From Phanerochaete sordida (Eukaryota > Basidiomycota > Agaricomycetes > Polyporales > Phanerochaetaceae): a stretch of 64,000 nt of DNA. Made by a program: the position numbers and the translations under genes. The notes beneath the pieces were generated by a model. The model did no database searches, was not told where the DNA came from, and saw nothing but the letters and a program-made list of their open reading frames with translations. This document shows positions 23,579 through 35,525 of the stretch, piece by piece. Location: NCBI GenBank assembly GCA_019973155.2, contig BPQB01000097.1, positions 50,817-114,816 on the forward strand. The letters are read 5' to 3'. Positions within the stretch are counted from its first letter, which is position 1, and every line of letters starts with the position of its first letter.

Positions 23579-23947
23579 TCAGTGATGAACTCTAGCAGTC
23601 TCCCGACGCGCATGATAGCGCGCAAGACACTGCGGTCTGAACCCAGAGGATCTACCCGTTCTCCTGCGCAGGGCGGCAATGAACATGTACGCCCCCACGG
23701 CGGCGCCCAGCGAGAGCTTGCGTCGAACCGCCTCGAGGTCGGCGGGCGCGGTGTTCCGGCGCATGTAGAAGCGTGCGGGGCTGTTTGCGCGCAGGGCGCG
23801 GACGACGCGAATCGTTCCCGCGACAACCTGCAGCGTGGACTTGAGCCAGCCGGTCTTGGAGCTGCGGATCATGTCGGCCGGCGCGGTGTGCCGCCGCTGC
23901 TTCGCGGCTCGGTTGGCGACATGCCTTGCGAGGACGGTGGCGACCAT
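23579..23947 (-). CDS. Small LAxxxARR-family protein, member 4 (TAPAD repeats)
   Basis: A 122-residue basic protein beginning MVATVLARHVANRAAKQ, with a good start context (GCCATGG). An internal repeat is clear: RRHTAPADMIRSSK and RRNTAPADLEAVRRK lie about 42 residues apart. The C-terminus, QCLARYHARRETARVHH, again carries the family motif. Two mildly hydrophobic stretches (STLQVVAGTIRVV and GAAVGAYMFIAAL) could be amphipathic helices or a weak membrane anchor. The leader intron is 24029-24082 (54 nt; GTGAGT, CGCTGAC branch, TCTCCAG acceptor), with TATATA at 24221 and the family box at 24288. This is the best-preserved member of the family. Function unknown. Confidence 0.55.
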   Translation of the reverse strand: MVATVLARHVANRAAKQRRHTAPADMIRSSKTGWLKSTLQVVAGTIRVVRALRANSPARFYMRRNTAPADLEAVRRKLSLGAAVGAYMFIAALRRRTGRSSGFRPQCLARYHARRETARVHH

Positions 23948-24220
23948 GGCGTCGTTGTGTTTATAATGGAGAAAGAGTGTCGATGGATGCAATGAGACGG
24001 GAAAGAGAAGGGTGAGCGAGGGCGTAAGCTGGAGATTCTTGTCGTCAGCGTTCGAGCGCGAGAGCTCTGGGTGGTCACTCACCGAGAGTAGGACAGCAGA
24101 CTGACCAGGCGAACACTACCCAGGCAGGGGACGTGAAGGAGAAGATGTTGCGCGCCCGGTTGCACGTTATATCGATACGTGAGGAGGTGCCATGCGGCCT
24201 CGAGGCCAGCAAACCTTGCG

Positions 24221-24306
24221 TATATACGCAGTCTAGCTTCAAGTTTCGGCGCGCAGTGCATCCGACTGCAGGGCTGCGCGCGATGGCTAGGGTCTTCAGC
24301 GATAAG
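24221..24306 (-). promoter_or_regulatory. Promoter of small-protein member 4 (box plus TATA)
   Basis: TATATA at 24221-24226 and the box TAGGGTCTTCAGCGATAAG (plus strand) at 24288-24306, upstream of the leader intron at 24029-24082. Confidence 0.45.
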
Positions 24307-24999
24307 AGGTCACGGGTGCCGCACACGCCCTTCGATCTTTCGCACGGATCCGCCGGATTACCCTCTCTGGCGCACTCCCGAGGGTCGTGTACGCCGGGGA
24401 GGACGGGGCGCCGACCGCATTGCACGGCGAAGGTACTTGGAGGCGCTGGTGAGGGCGGAAGAACGTGTTGCAGGCATGGAAGAACAGGCAATTAGGTATG
24501 CATGGCTCTAACTCGTGCGAACGGACATGCCTTGTCGAGCCGATCGTCTCTGAGAATTTGAAGCTTGAAGCCTGTTCGGTTGAACGAACTCGAGTCGTAG
24601 AAGGCGTCGGTCCAACGGCGGCATGAACGAGCCATTCGAGCTATGCTGCGCATATCCACCATGTCATCGGTTGTCGCGACCACGTTTACCATCAGGATCA
24701 CTAGATTACGCTTCTCGAAATCTAGCTATGCTGACAAGAAGTCGGATATCGGATATGACGAGCTCGCAAGTACTTGCTCGGGGCTCAATCAGCCAGCACA
24801 AAAAGAATAAAAATCGGCATACGCACCTCAATTTGCAGAAAATAGCACTCAAGACTAGACCGCTCTTCATCTTACAACGTCGTGTCGAAATGATTGCTTG
24901 GAAGTTGGTAATCTCACCTCCGAACTGCACCAGATATTGCACTGAAGGCATTGGCGGCCGACGTGCCATCGAATGTCGTGGAAAACGATAAGAGGAATA

Positions 25000-27900
25000 C
25001 TGTGCTACGATCAAGCACGAGCTTTTGACTTTCCCCGTGGGTCAATCTCTCTGTGCGAGTGTGCGTCGGCAGTGGTCAGCAGCAAGTTAGCAGTGCCAGT
25101 CGGGATCGGGCTGCCGCTGGGCGTTACACACGTCGTGACCTCTCGTGACTCGGGTACGACAAGCGTGAGTCACACGCAGCTCGCGTCACCGCACGGCTGA
25201 GCTTGCCTCTTCGTCTCCCTTCACCTCTAACTTACCTGCTTACCCAATGCCTCCACAGGGCCTGCTATATGTTTATCCTGAATCTGACATGAGCATGGCC
25301 TGTCTTTGACCTGCAACTCTGCTACTGTGCTTCGCGCCGGCCAGTGAATACCGAGACTCCCGCCTCGATCGACTCTTCGAGCCAAAGCTTCAAAATGAGC
25401 ACAAAATTCGACCTACCTCCCGCAAAGGCGCGTACGTGCGACATCCAAGCTCACGCCGCCATGCTCAGCCTAGCCTTGACGCCAACACACATCTGAGATG
25501 GGCTCGACTGCGCGACTCTGGAACGCGTACTTGTCAAGCTGACGGTCAATCAAGCTGCCCGAAGACAGGGTTGACCTAGGGCTGATCGTCAGCTGCCGAT
25601 ATCGCGTTACGCTGTCTTAGCGATTTGCGCAAGTGGACTGCGGCACAAGCAAAGTAAGCTGTGCCAAGGGTATCACTGATAAGCGTTATGAATGACAACC
25701 GAGGCAGTGCAAGCTAGTTATGAGGATCATCTTCACTCTCTCCGCACAGAGCTAGCAGCTGCATAGTTGCGATCATGTGAGCAATAACACTCAAAGTTCA
25801 CCATGCGGGATGATACATGGCGACCGAGGTTGCTTGGCACATAAATCCACGTCTCTCATAAAGCCCGTGGTGAAACTGCAGCAGCGACCTCTGACAGTAC
25901 AGACGACGGCCAGGACGTTCATCCCACCCTCGTGCAAGTCTCAGCGTTGACAAACCTAACAGACCGAGCACGAGCTGGGAGCATGCACTCACATCAACAT
26001 TCAGCGGACAGCCCTTACTGGCGCAACCGGGCGACATGCCTCGCCATGCATATCCTTCTCGTCATCATCCATATAGCGCTACTTGTGGTGATCTCGGGGC
26101 ACTACGAGCATGCGGTCATGTTCCCCATTACACATGCCACGACGACGTGGGCCCCGCTCGCCGTTGGCGCGGCCCAACAGGCCTTCGCGACGGTACGCCC
26201 TTCTGCCCTGTCGTCCCTGCATCCCTCTCACCACAGTCCGCTAGACGTACACCGCCGGGCTTGTGCTCGTAACCCAGCGCCTGGCGCTGCGCGCAGACCT
26301 GCGCACGCGCCAGACCTTGACAGCCGTGCAAGACAAGATTGCGGCATGGCTCGGACTGGGGTCTGCTCTTGATGCGCTCTGGCAGCAGACGAAGCTGCGC
26401 GCAGCGCCGGGCGGCGTCGCACTCGTCGCACTGTACCTCCTCTGTGTCTTCACGCTACACATCAGCATGCCGAGTCTGTGTCACGTCGTTCCGACCAACA
26501 TCACAACGCCACGGTCCGTGCGCACGACGGTTGTGAATGCGAACTTCACCCCGAAGTAAGTGTAGCGTGAGCGCAAGGTCTCAGAGACGTTGCTGACGTT
26601 TTCCGTATTATAGCATGGTGTCCGCCTACGATGCGCTTCTGTCATACAACCAGATTGAGAAGATAGGGCTCCTCGACAATATGGTCTATGACATCGTCCC
26701 TCAGGTTCCCGGAGCGTTTGGGCACGCGACCGTAAATGCCTCGATTTACGACGTGCAGTGCATGGCGCTGCCAAACATCGCAAAATCGAACATATCGACT
26801 GCAGGCTCGACTCCTACAACTTTCTTCGAGATGGACATAGGGGGGACGTGTGCCACAATATCGCTACATCTTCCGTGTAGGCTGCCTTCATGCTTAGCTC
26901 ACAACCTTCGTAGTGTGTCTCACGATTGCAAATCCTCCAGATTACCAGGCGGTCTACTCTGGCTACCTTTCGAACCTCACTAAGTCGCAGAACAGCGCAG
27001 AGGTCTGCGACCAAATCAGCTGCTGGTCACCGATTATTCTTGCTTCGACAGTCGCTGTCATTGATTCGTCCGGCGCGCAGACGCCTACGTCCAACGGGAA
27101 CTCATGGACGAGCTGGCAAGCCGGCGTATTGCAGCCAATTACAGTTTCTGATAACCCTGAGGCATCGCACAGTGCGTATTCCGCGTTGACTTTCAAGAAA
27201 GAGTGGCTAATAATCATATGGGCATAGCCGTGCTGATGACCTCTGTACAGATGGTAGCTTGCACAGTCGACATCCGTGACATGCAGATCAACGTCTCCGC
27301 GATATCTCTGCAGCCCATTGACTCGCCTCCAGCGCCGACCGAATCGAGCTGGACGGAGTTTGCGTGACCGCAGGACCTCGCAATCAGCGACTCCCGACTT
27401 CTGGCAGTGCGACTACTAGATTTCCTCGACTTCGCCCAGACTACTCACAGATATTGTATGCAGGCACAAAATACACCAGCACTCTCGCCAGCTAGCGGAC
27501 ACGAAAGCTCCATCGAGCTACTGTACGCATACATTTCCCTCAACAGCTCCCAGATCACTGGGCCGACAATCCTGTCTCCCGGATCAGCAATCGTTTCATC
27601 TGCCGACGAGCTAGGAGCGCAGGTGGAAGATCCGGCATCTGAGGCTGTCATCTTACCAAGAGCATTTGACAGGTGCGTTCTTGCCTTAGGTAGAAAGACG
27701 TGCAGGCTGACGGAGAGGAACCAAGCTTTGTTAGCGCAGACCTAGGTATCGCGGCGCAGAACCGAACGAACATAACGCTTATACAGTTGAACCGCAGCGT
27801 GGCGAAGGCTCTGGCGACAGTGCACTGGTACGGTATGTACTCTGCTGTCGCATGTACACCGGCTTGTGTTGAATGATAGGATTTAGGCCAGAGCCTAGCA

Positions 27901-28458
27901 TATTCGAACGCTTCGGTGCTCGCCGATGGACTCTTGTCGTTTCCCTCGGAGCTGGACATCTCTCAAATCATCCGCACGTCACAAACACCGATCACGAAAT
28001 ACGGGCAGACGACGGTCATGATTTCTGAAGCTAAATATTACCTCAACGTATGTATTCGATAATGATAATGTCCGAAAACCAATATTTGGCTGACGTCGAC
28101 CACAGCTAAGCTTGGCCCCGGTAAGAGGCTGTTGTGCCTTTTCATGCGTATACGAAAGCTCACTGTTTGGTGTCTGCAGCTGACCGTGGGCGCCGCAGCG
28201 TCCATTGTCCTCCTACTACTCGCAATACTCCTAATACGTTCTCCTTCGTCTTCTAGCAGATCCTCGCTAGGACGAGCCGTAATTGATAGCGCAGGAGTTC
28301 TGGAGATTACGTGGCTCTTGGGTAATGAGCCGCACATCTCGTCGGTCGCACATCCAGAGCGGGAAGCGCTACGATCGGCGGGGATGTTTGACTTTGATAC
28401 TGTGTACGATCTAGTAGATGGCTCATACGAATCACTGCCGTACTTGATGAAGGCCTAG
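25000..28458. repeat. Segmental duplication, left copy
   Basis: This segment is homologous to about 31450-35377. Shared landmarks upstream of the gene are a GTGAC-rich block (25100-25195 against 31515-31590), the GAGGCAGTGCAAGC block (25704 against 32537) and the promoter region (25811 against 32731). Homology continues through all ten exons. Divergence is high, so the duplication is not recent. 24.4-25.0 kb has no gene. Confidence 0.75.
25983..28458 (+). pseudogene. Membrane-protein gene, copy A (broken)
   Basis: Homologous exon by exon to the intact gene at 32900-35377: 25983-26192, 26245-26555, 26614-26876, 26941-27171, 27228-27406, 27464-27672, then exons to 28458 including a 15-nt microexon at 28106-28120. 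An in-frame TGA at 27365-27367 replaces the TGG (Trp) of copy B. Further on, no acceptor after the donor at 27673 restores the frame into the next exon (about 27718). The upstream TATATA of copy B is TACATG here. Early exons are still open, with a membrane segment (CLAMHILLVIIHIALLVVI) and DALWQQTK and SAYDALLSYNQ motifs; the C-terminus keeps LEITWLLGNEPHISSV. Most likely a recent pseudogene, though a truncated product from exons 1-5 is possible. Confidence 0.75.
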
Positions 28459-28949
28459 TTTTCCCGTTCATCGTAGGTGCTTCAGTCAGCATCTAGTGGC
28501 GATATATAGCGTAACTCATGTAACCCACCGCGGACGCGATATCGCCTACGTATATCGCGCACCTAGCACCGACCTGCTTCACAGGCATGAGCCACGGCCA
28601 AACTCAGGCTGTGGGTATCGATAACAGCTGAACAGACTCTTCGCAAACATATTGACTTCTCGCATGGGACTACAGTAGCGGGAGAGATATTGTATGCAGT
28701 CATTTGCTCTTCGCACGGACAGATAATATGTGTGTGAAGAGCTCGAGAGAAACGCCCAAAGCAAAAGGCCGTGAGGATGCGCAAACCTTGCATGCTATAT
28801 TACGGATCGGCCGACCTGCAAATGGGGTGATACCCGTGGGTGATACTCCGAGTCCATCTGGCATCCATCCCACACCGCCATTTTGAAACCACCACTACCT
28901 ACACATCGTCCTGCACCGACATCGTCCATCTAGCCACTTCTTGTTTAGT

Positions 28950-30595
28950 ATGCCTCTATCCACAGGAGCCGACCTTCCACCTGAAACTATCTCGAAGGTT
29001 CTCAGCTATTTCACGATCATTGTAGAACGGGAGGGGAGCGTCCAGACCTTTCGGAGATGGAAGCACGAGCTTGTTGCGCCAAGTCTTGTGTGCAAGCACT
29101 GGGCCGAATGCATCCGACCAACACTCTTCCAAGACATACTCCTAAGGAACGCTTACGACGTTGCGCTCCTGAAAACTATTGTCTTCAGTCCTCAATTCAT
29201 AGACTCCTCTCTCAACGGAGCCATCAAGAGCGTACGGGCTCAACACCAGTTTCCTCCTCTTCCAGAGCCCTGGCTTCATCACCTACACCCATTGATGGCA
29301 CGGCTTCCAGAGACATCATTTCGATGTGTCGTTTGGAGAGAAACTCACAGCCAACGCCCCCCAATTCTAGTCCGATGGCCGCCGTTTGCAGCTCTTCCTC
29401 GCATCCCTCCGTCCTTCTATCGCCTTCAACTTTCCAGTATCCAGCTCACTGGTTCCGAGCTCAAGAACACTACTGAGCTCGCACGACTCATCGACAGCTT
29501 CCCCACCCTAGAACAGTGTTGTTTCTCCCAGCTTAGATTTCGCGACCCTTCCACAGCTATACAGGCGCGGAGAATTCCCAGGAAGGTTCCCAGAGCATTC
29601 TGGAGTTGCGAGATCTCAGAGTGTACGGACATGGCGATCTCATCTGCCGCGACTCTCGCATTGGACCTCCTCGCTGCCGCGCCTCGACTCGGTCTTCAGG
29701 CTGAAGATGCCCAGTGGATCACGATCCTCGATGTTCTGCTCGAATCGGTCCCTACTCGCTTTCAGCAAGCCAGGATGTCGTTGTGTCGATTTGAAGGGGA
29801 AATGCTTAATGGGCACACTCCAGGTATGCACATTTTTGTACACCGTGACCTGGAGACACCTTATGGACGTGATCAGACGGTGTAGTTTTGGGATTCTCCC
29901 CGAATGAAGACCAAGACGAAGACTACATTTCCGCCAGTGTCTGGGTTAAGCCTGGGCATGACACTGAGAAACACTCGCCTGCTCATGTCAACCAAATTAG
30001 TCTCATAGCTGGCTTCGTCGTCGCCGGAGATGCAGGTCCACAATCCTTCGACGCCTTACGAGATATCGTAGATTCCCCTCACTTTGATGAGCTCAGGTTC
30101 TGGGTGCGCGAAGGAAACGCCCTGGACGAGCAAGGAACACGGTCACTACTGCGCTCGTTACTTCGCCGTGAGCAGCTGACATGGGCTCTCGAGCGAGGGA
30201 TTCTGTGGCTACAACTTTGCAGCCACATTCACGACGAAACAGATGATTGGGATGAAGTGATAGTCTTTGACAGTAGTGTCCTCCTTTCCGTCCTCGCCGA
30301 CCGCTCATATCCCGTCATCGACGACACACCACAGACTCTTGATGACACCGAATATGCGGAGCTCCTCTCGCTTTTCAACGTCCAGAAGATGAACGATTAC
30401 CTTCGGCGACTTCCTGCGCTGCGTGCGGAGCGAGCCGCGGCGAAAGCACGCTCCATGGTGGAGACGTCCGATTCGCCAGGGACTCAAAATGCAGCGGCGA
30501 TAGCGCTGCCAGCAGGTGCAGCAGGAGAAGTGGTCGATCGATACGAAGAGGCAGCTCGGGCGCAGGAAGGGGAGGACCATGGGGTGAAGTCATGA
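28950..30595 (+). CDS. F-box protein, fungal type
   Basis: Two exons (28950-29823 and 29886-30595) give 527 residues. The N-terminus reads LPPETISKVLSYF and, after a variable stretch, LVCKHWAECIRPTLFQDILL, the layout of an F-box, which binds Skp1 in SCF ubiquitin ligases. The remainder has no WD40 or clear leucine-rich repeats; fungal F-box proteins of this kind have poorly conserved C-termini for substrate choice. The C-terminal tail is alanine- and glutamate-rich. The ATG at 28950 follows a C/T-rich leader. The gene lies between the two halves of the membrane-gene duplication but is not itself duplicated. 28459-28949 holds only its presumed promoter. Confidence 0.8.
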
Positions 30596-32733
30596 GGACG
30601 GACAAGGAATGGAAATGAATGGACTTGTCATACTTCAGAGGTACGTAGTCAATATCGCAATCACAAACTAAATCCCGCGCTCACATCGGCAGCAGGAGCT
30701 GTGAACGGACTGAGTCTGGCCTTTTCGATTGTTGGGATACGCGTACTAATCTCATCCGATGTACGCATTGTGTACCTGGGGATGCTTGTGGAACATATCC
30801 GTCCCGAAGACGGGCACTACGACGACCAACGAGAAGTACTTCGGGATTGCACCGCCAGCCGACTCAGAATCTGTGTCTCGCGTACATCCAATCGACAAGC
30901 AAATTGTCGTTGCCCGTTAGCTTGAACGAGCATGTCTAGAAGAGCTCGAATGCCTACACGGCGAGGGCTAAGTCATGTCGCCCGTACCAGGCGGATCGAA
31001 GTTAAGCCAGGTATGTGATGCCCGGGTCACCTACTAGCAGCGTAAGCATTTGCAAGAACCTTTCGGTGGAATTCATTTACCAGATATCCCCAAGCGCAGC
31101 TCAGTGTTTCCCCCGGCCGACGTTTAGACGTGCGCCGCTATCTGCCAGCTCGACCGTATGGCGCTTGCCCAATACCCGCCGATCGATCCTGGCCGACCCG
31201 AAGACGCAGACCGCCGCTGCGCGAGGCTGCCGTCATGACTTCCATATAGTCGGGCTTTTCTCCTTCGCTCTGGAGCGTTGGTCTCGATGAGGGGCAACAG
31301 TGGCAGGGACGCTGTCGTAGCAGCCAGGAAGACGCTCTGCCTGGATAAGCGCGGCGCGCAGAGCGTGGCAGGCTGTCCGGGCGAGAGTGTGGACACCAAG
31401 ATGCAGAGACGGAGCTATGTACGACGAAGCGTTTCTGAACGTTTAGAACGCGAGCGGAGGACAAAGAACCTGGATGATGCTAGCTGGTACTAAACTCGCG
31501 CTCGCTGCTGGGCGGGTGACACGGTATCGTGACCTCATGTGACTGGTCATGACGAGCGTGAATCACGCGCGGCTCGCGTCACGCCTTCCCGCACTCTTTC
31601 TCTGTGCGCTCGTCTGCCCGCCCTATTAGGTCGAGATACTATGCTCTCAGGTCGCCTTTGACTCTCGTTCTGCTTATGCCGCGCCGGCGACATATATTAC
31701 TGTCTTCAGCTGCCGATAGTTTTGACACCAACCTCAAGGATGAGCTCAAAGCCTTGTCGAAGCCTCCGGACCTGGGGCACGCGGCATAGATCTCCTCAGC
31801 ACCCATTTGCTTCATCCTGGACCATGCGGCCTCTTTACGCAGGCCCACGCGAACCAAGCTGCAAATTGCGACCCTGGCGCGCGTGGCCGTAGAGCTGTTT
31901 CATGAGCTGCCGGAGTATGAGGTTGAACGGGGCTTGAACGGGATACCAGTGCGTGTTCAAAGCCCGTCAGAAGGCTGCCAGTGCTGACCTCGTCTCGTAG
32001 TCCTGCTCGCAGACGACTGTAACGTCCCGCTACAAGTCTATAAGGGCCGTCGGCTGCATAGTGATGCAAACCCATACTCGCCATGGGGGGGGGGGGGCAA
32101 TACGCCGAACTACGAGCAGATATCTGTATGTATCTGTGACTCGTAATAAATCACATATTGGACACCAGAAAAACGCTGCATACGCGAAACACCCCTCTGG
32201 GCCATGGACACCCTTCGCATTGGGCCTGTGTACAGCCAGCGAATCTTCAAAATGTCGCAGACACGATGCTGGGCGAAGTGATTCTACAGCGTGTCGCGCA
32301 AGCGCACGGGAATTTCGTTCGCAACTCCACGGAGTCGTGCATGCGATGCGCATCTGCGTGGAGGCTGTGTGCGCCTGCGCATCAAGCCCAGCACCTGCAC
32401 TCAGCCACTTCTCGGCGTGCGTTGCGCAATGTTCGTGATCCAAGCCTGGGCGCGTCGAGAGCAATCATATGGTCTGCGGCCCAGCCAGAAGAGGTTTCGT
32501 CGAGGGTATCAGTGATGAGGATCTTGGACGGCGACTGAGGCAGTGCAAGCAGGTTGGGAAGATCTCCTTCACTCTATCCCTGTGTCAAACGCTGACGGAA
32601 ATCCTTGCAGGCATATGGCAGAGCAGCGGGGGCGCAGTGCCGGGTATGCGACTCACGGTCTGCGCACGGTGTCTACGCAGATGCCAACATGTGAAGAACG
32701 GCGCTCAAACATGGAGGTCACTATGTGAAGTGA
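30596..32733. other. Intergenic; duplicated flank of the membrane gene
   Basis: The right part (from about 31450) is the upstream portion of the duplicated segment. A run of 13 G residues lies around 32085-32097. Some open frames exist but lack ATG starts, splice context or domains. No gene is supported. Confidence 0.5.
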
Positions 32734-32739
32734 TATATA
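32734..32739 (+). promoter_or_regulatory. TATA box of membrane-protein copy B
   Basis: TATATA lies 166 bases before the ATG. The aligned site in copy A (25814) reads TACATG, so the element is lost there. Confidence 0.45.
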
Positions 32740-32899
32740 GCGGCCGAGGCTTCTTGGCACGCATATCCCCGCCGCTCATAAAGCTCTTGATCAGACTGCT
32801 GCAACCGTTCCCTACCAGTGTCGACGACAGTCTGGGCACCCTGCCCGTCCCCGAGCAACTCTCGGACTTCCAGGCCCCACCAAACTTTCGAGTACAAAC

Positions 32900-35377
32900 A
32901 TGAACCCACAGAAGAGCCCAGGTTCAGCACAGAGCCGCCACTGGCGTAATAGGGTGACCTGCCTCGCCCTACATATCCTCCTTGTTGTCGTCCACCTGGC
33001 GCTGTTCGTCGTGATCTCGCGGCATTACGAGCATGCGGCCACTTTTCCCATTACGCACGCCACGACGACGTGGATCCCGCTTGCCGTCGGCGCGGCTCAG
33101 CAGGCCTTCGCGACGGTACGTCTCTCCGCTCCGATATTCCTATACCCTCCTCACCGCCGCCCACCAGGTGTACACCGCCGCGCTCGTGCTCGTAACGCAG
33201 CGCCTCGCGCTACGCGCCGCCCTGCGCACGCGCCAGACGCTGACGGCCGTCCACGACAAGAGCGCGGCGTGGCTCGGGCTGGGCGCCGCGCTCGACGCGC
33301 TCTGGCAGCAGACGAAGCTGCGCGCGGCGCCCGGCGGCGTCGCGCTCGTCACGCTGTACCTCCTGTGCGTCTTTGCGCTACACATCAGCGTGCCGAGTTT
33401 GTTCCACGTCGTGCCGGCGAACGTCACGACGCTGCGGTCCGTGCAGACGACGCTTGTCACTGCGAACTTCACCCCGAAGTGAGTGTGGCTTTGCGCGCGA
33501 GGCTGTAGGGGCGTTGCTGACGCTGCGTGTGCAGCATGGTATCTGCCTATGATGCACTTCTGTCATACAATCAAATCGCGAAAGTAGGGCTCCTGGACAA
33601 CATAGTGTACGACATCTTACCTCAGACCCCCGGAGCTCTGGGGAACGCATCTGTGAACGCGTCGATATACGAAGTACAGTGCATGGCGCTGCCAAACATT
33701 GTGAATGGGAACATAGAGAGCTCAGGTTCGACTCCGACGAGCTTCTTCCGAATGGACGAGACAGATGCTACAATATCACTTCAGCTTCCCTGTGCGTTGT
33801 ATTTGGCCTCAGTTCGTGATGAGCCGCTCACGACTATGCTACCCGCAGATTACCAGGCAGTCTACTCTGGCTACCTATCCAACATCACAAAATCTCAGGC
33901 CAGCACAGAAGCCTGCGACCAGACCAGCTGCTGGTCCCCAATCATCCTCGCTTCGACCGCGGCTATCGTCGACTCGTCCGGCGCACAACCGCCCACGTCC
34001 AGTGGGAACCCATGGACGAGCTGGCAGGCTGGCGTGTTGCAGCCAATCATCGATTCCGAGGATCATCAGTCACCGCTCAGTGCGCATCTCGCATTTGGTC
34101 ATAGATGAATGGCTAATAATGAGGGGAACCTAGCCGTGCTGATGACCTCCGTACAGATGGTCGCATGCGTGGTCGACATTCGCGACATGCAGATCAACGT
34201 CTCCGCGACGTCTCTGCAACCCATCAACCCGCCTCCAGCGCCGACCGAAGCGAGCTGGGAGACCTTTTCGTGGCCGCAGAACCTCGCGGTCGGGGACCCA
34301 CGGCTTCTGGCGGTGCGGCTGGATGAACCTCAACGTCGTCTTGAATACTCATAGCTGTTGCTTCTAGGCACAAAACGCACCGGCATTCTCGCCAGCCAGC
34401 GGACACGAAAACGCCATCCAGCTGTCATACGCATACATTTTCGACTTGAACAGCTCTCAGATCACTGGCCCCGCCATTTTGTCTCCGGGAGCAGCAATCG
34501 TGTCGTCCGCCGACCAGCTCGCTTTGCAAGTGGAGCATAGTCCGGCAGAGGAGGCTGTCGTCCTACCAAGGGCTTTTGACAGGTGCGCTCTCACGACCGG
34601 AGACCAACGAATTTGCGGACCGATAGGCAGGGACCAAGTTTCGTCTCCGCAGACCTAAATATCGCCAGTCGGAACCGAACAAATATCACGCTTGCGGAGC
34701 TGAACCGCAGTGTGGCGAAGGCTCTGGCGACAGTGCACTGGTACGGTGCGTGCTCTGCTGCCGCGTACCCCGAGGCTTGTGCTGAATGGTAGATTCTAGG
34801 GCAAAGCTTGGCCTACTCCAACGCCTCGGTGCTGGCCGATGGGCTCTTGTCGTCTCCGTTCGAGCTTGACACTCCTCGGATTATCCGCACGTCGCAGACA
34901 CCTATAACGGAGTACGGCCAGACAACGATCATGGTCGCCGAAGCCAGGTATTGCCTCAACGTACGTGCTCGATACTGCCTTGATTCGCAAGAAGCTGACG
35001 CCAACCCAGCTGAGCTTGGCCCCGGTAAGAAACTAATGTTGGCTTGTACGTGTGCACGAAGGCTCACCAGTCGGCAATTGCAGCTGATCGTAGGCATCGT
35101 CGCGTCTATCATTCTGCTGCTTCTCGCGATACTCCTCATTCGCTCGCCGTCGTCCTCAAACCAATCCTCGCTAGGACGAGCCGACATTGACAGCGCAGGC
35201 ATCCTGCAGATCACCTGGCTACTAGGGAACGAGCCGCACATCTCGTCGGTCGCCCACCCGGAGCTGGAGGCGCTGCGCACGGCGGGGATGTTCGACCTCG
35301 ACTCGAGCGAGCATGAGAAGGTGTATAATCCGGTGGATGGGTCTTATGGATCGTTGCCGTACTTGGCGTCGGACTAG
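32900..35377 (+). CDS. Multi-exon membrane protein of unknown family, copy B (intact)
   Basis: Ten exons (32900-33115, 33168-33478, 33535-33791, 33849-34079, 34134-34312, 34368-34582, 34627-34745, 34800-34960, 35010-35024, 35084-35377) join in frame to 665 residues. Exon 9 is only 15 nt (LSLAP) and is kept in all four copies in the window. Likely membrane segments: LALHILLVVVHLALFVVI near the N-terminus, VALVTLYLLCVFALHI, and IVGIVASIILLLLAILLI near the C-terminus. The middle region has paired cysteines and several NxS/T sequons (NASVNAS, NITKS, NRTNIT), consistent with a large extracellular or luminal domain. The C-terminal tail has the conserved stretch GILQITWLLGNEPHISSV. I know related hypothetical proteins occur in mushroom genomes but no function. 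It converges on the DUF6535 gene, with 148 bases between stops. Confidence 0.85.
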
Positions 35378-35525
35378 CACTAGGCAGGTGTGTAGACTCA
35401 GCCGTGTGACGATGTGCAGCGGAGCTGACGTGCGCCCTCAGACCGTCAGTTAGCTCAGAAAGGAGGACGGACTGAATGTCATTTGGAGCACTGTCTGTAC
35501 GATCATCAACATCGATATCGTTCTG

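Larger units (their letters stand above)
31450..35377. repeat. Segmental duplication, right copy
   Basis: Partner of about 25000-28458, carrying the intact copy of the membrane-protein gene and its upstream region. Confidence 0.75.

Noticed and set aside
29824..29885. Read-through of the F-box gene at the intron
   Set aside because: Reading through meets a stop; splicing at GTATGC ... GTGTAG continues the frame for 236 more residues.
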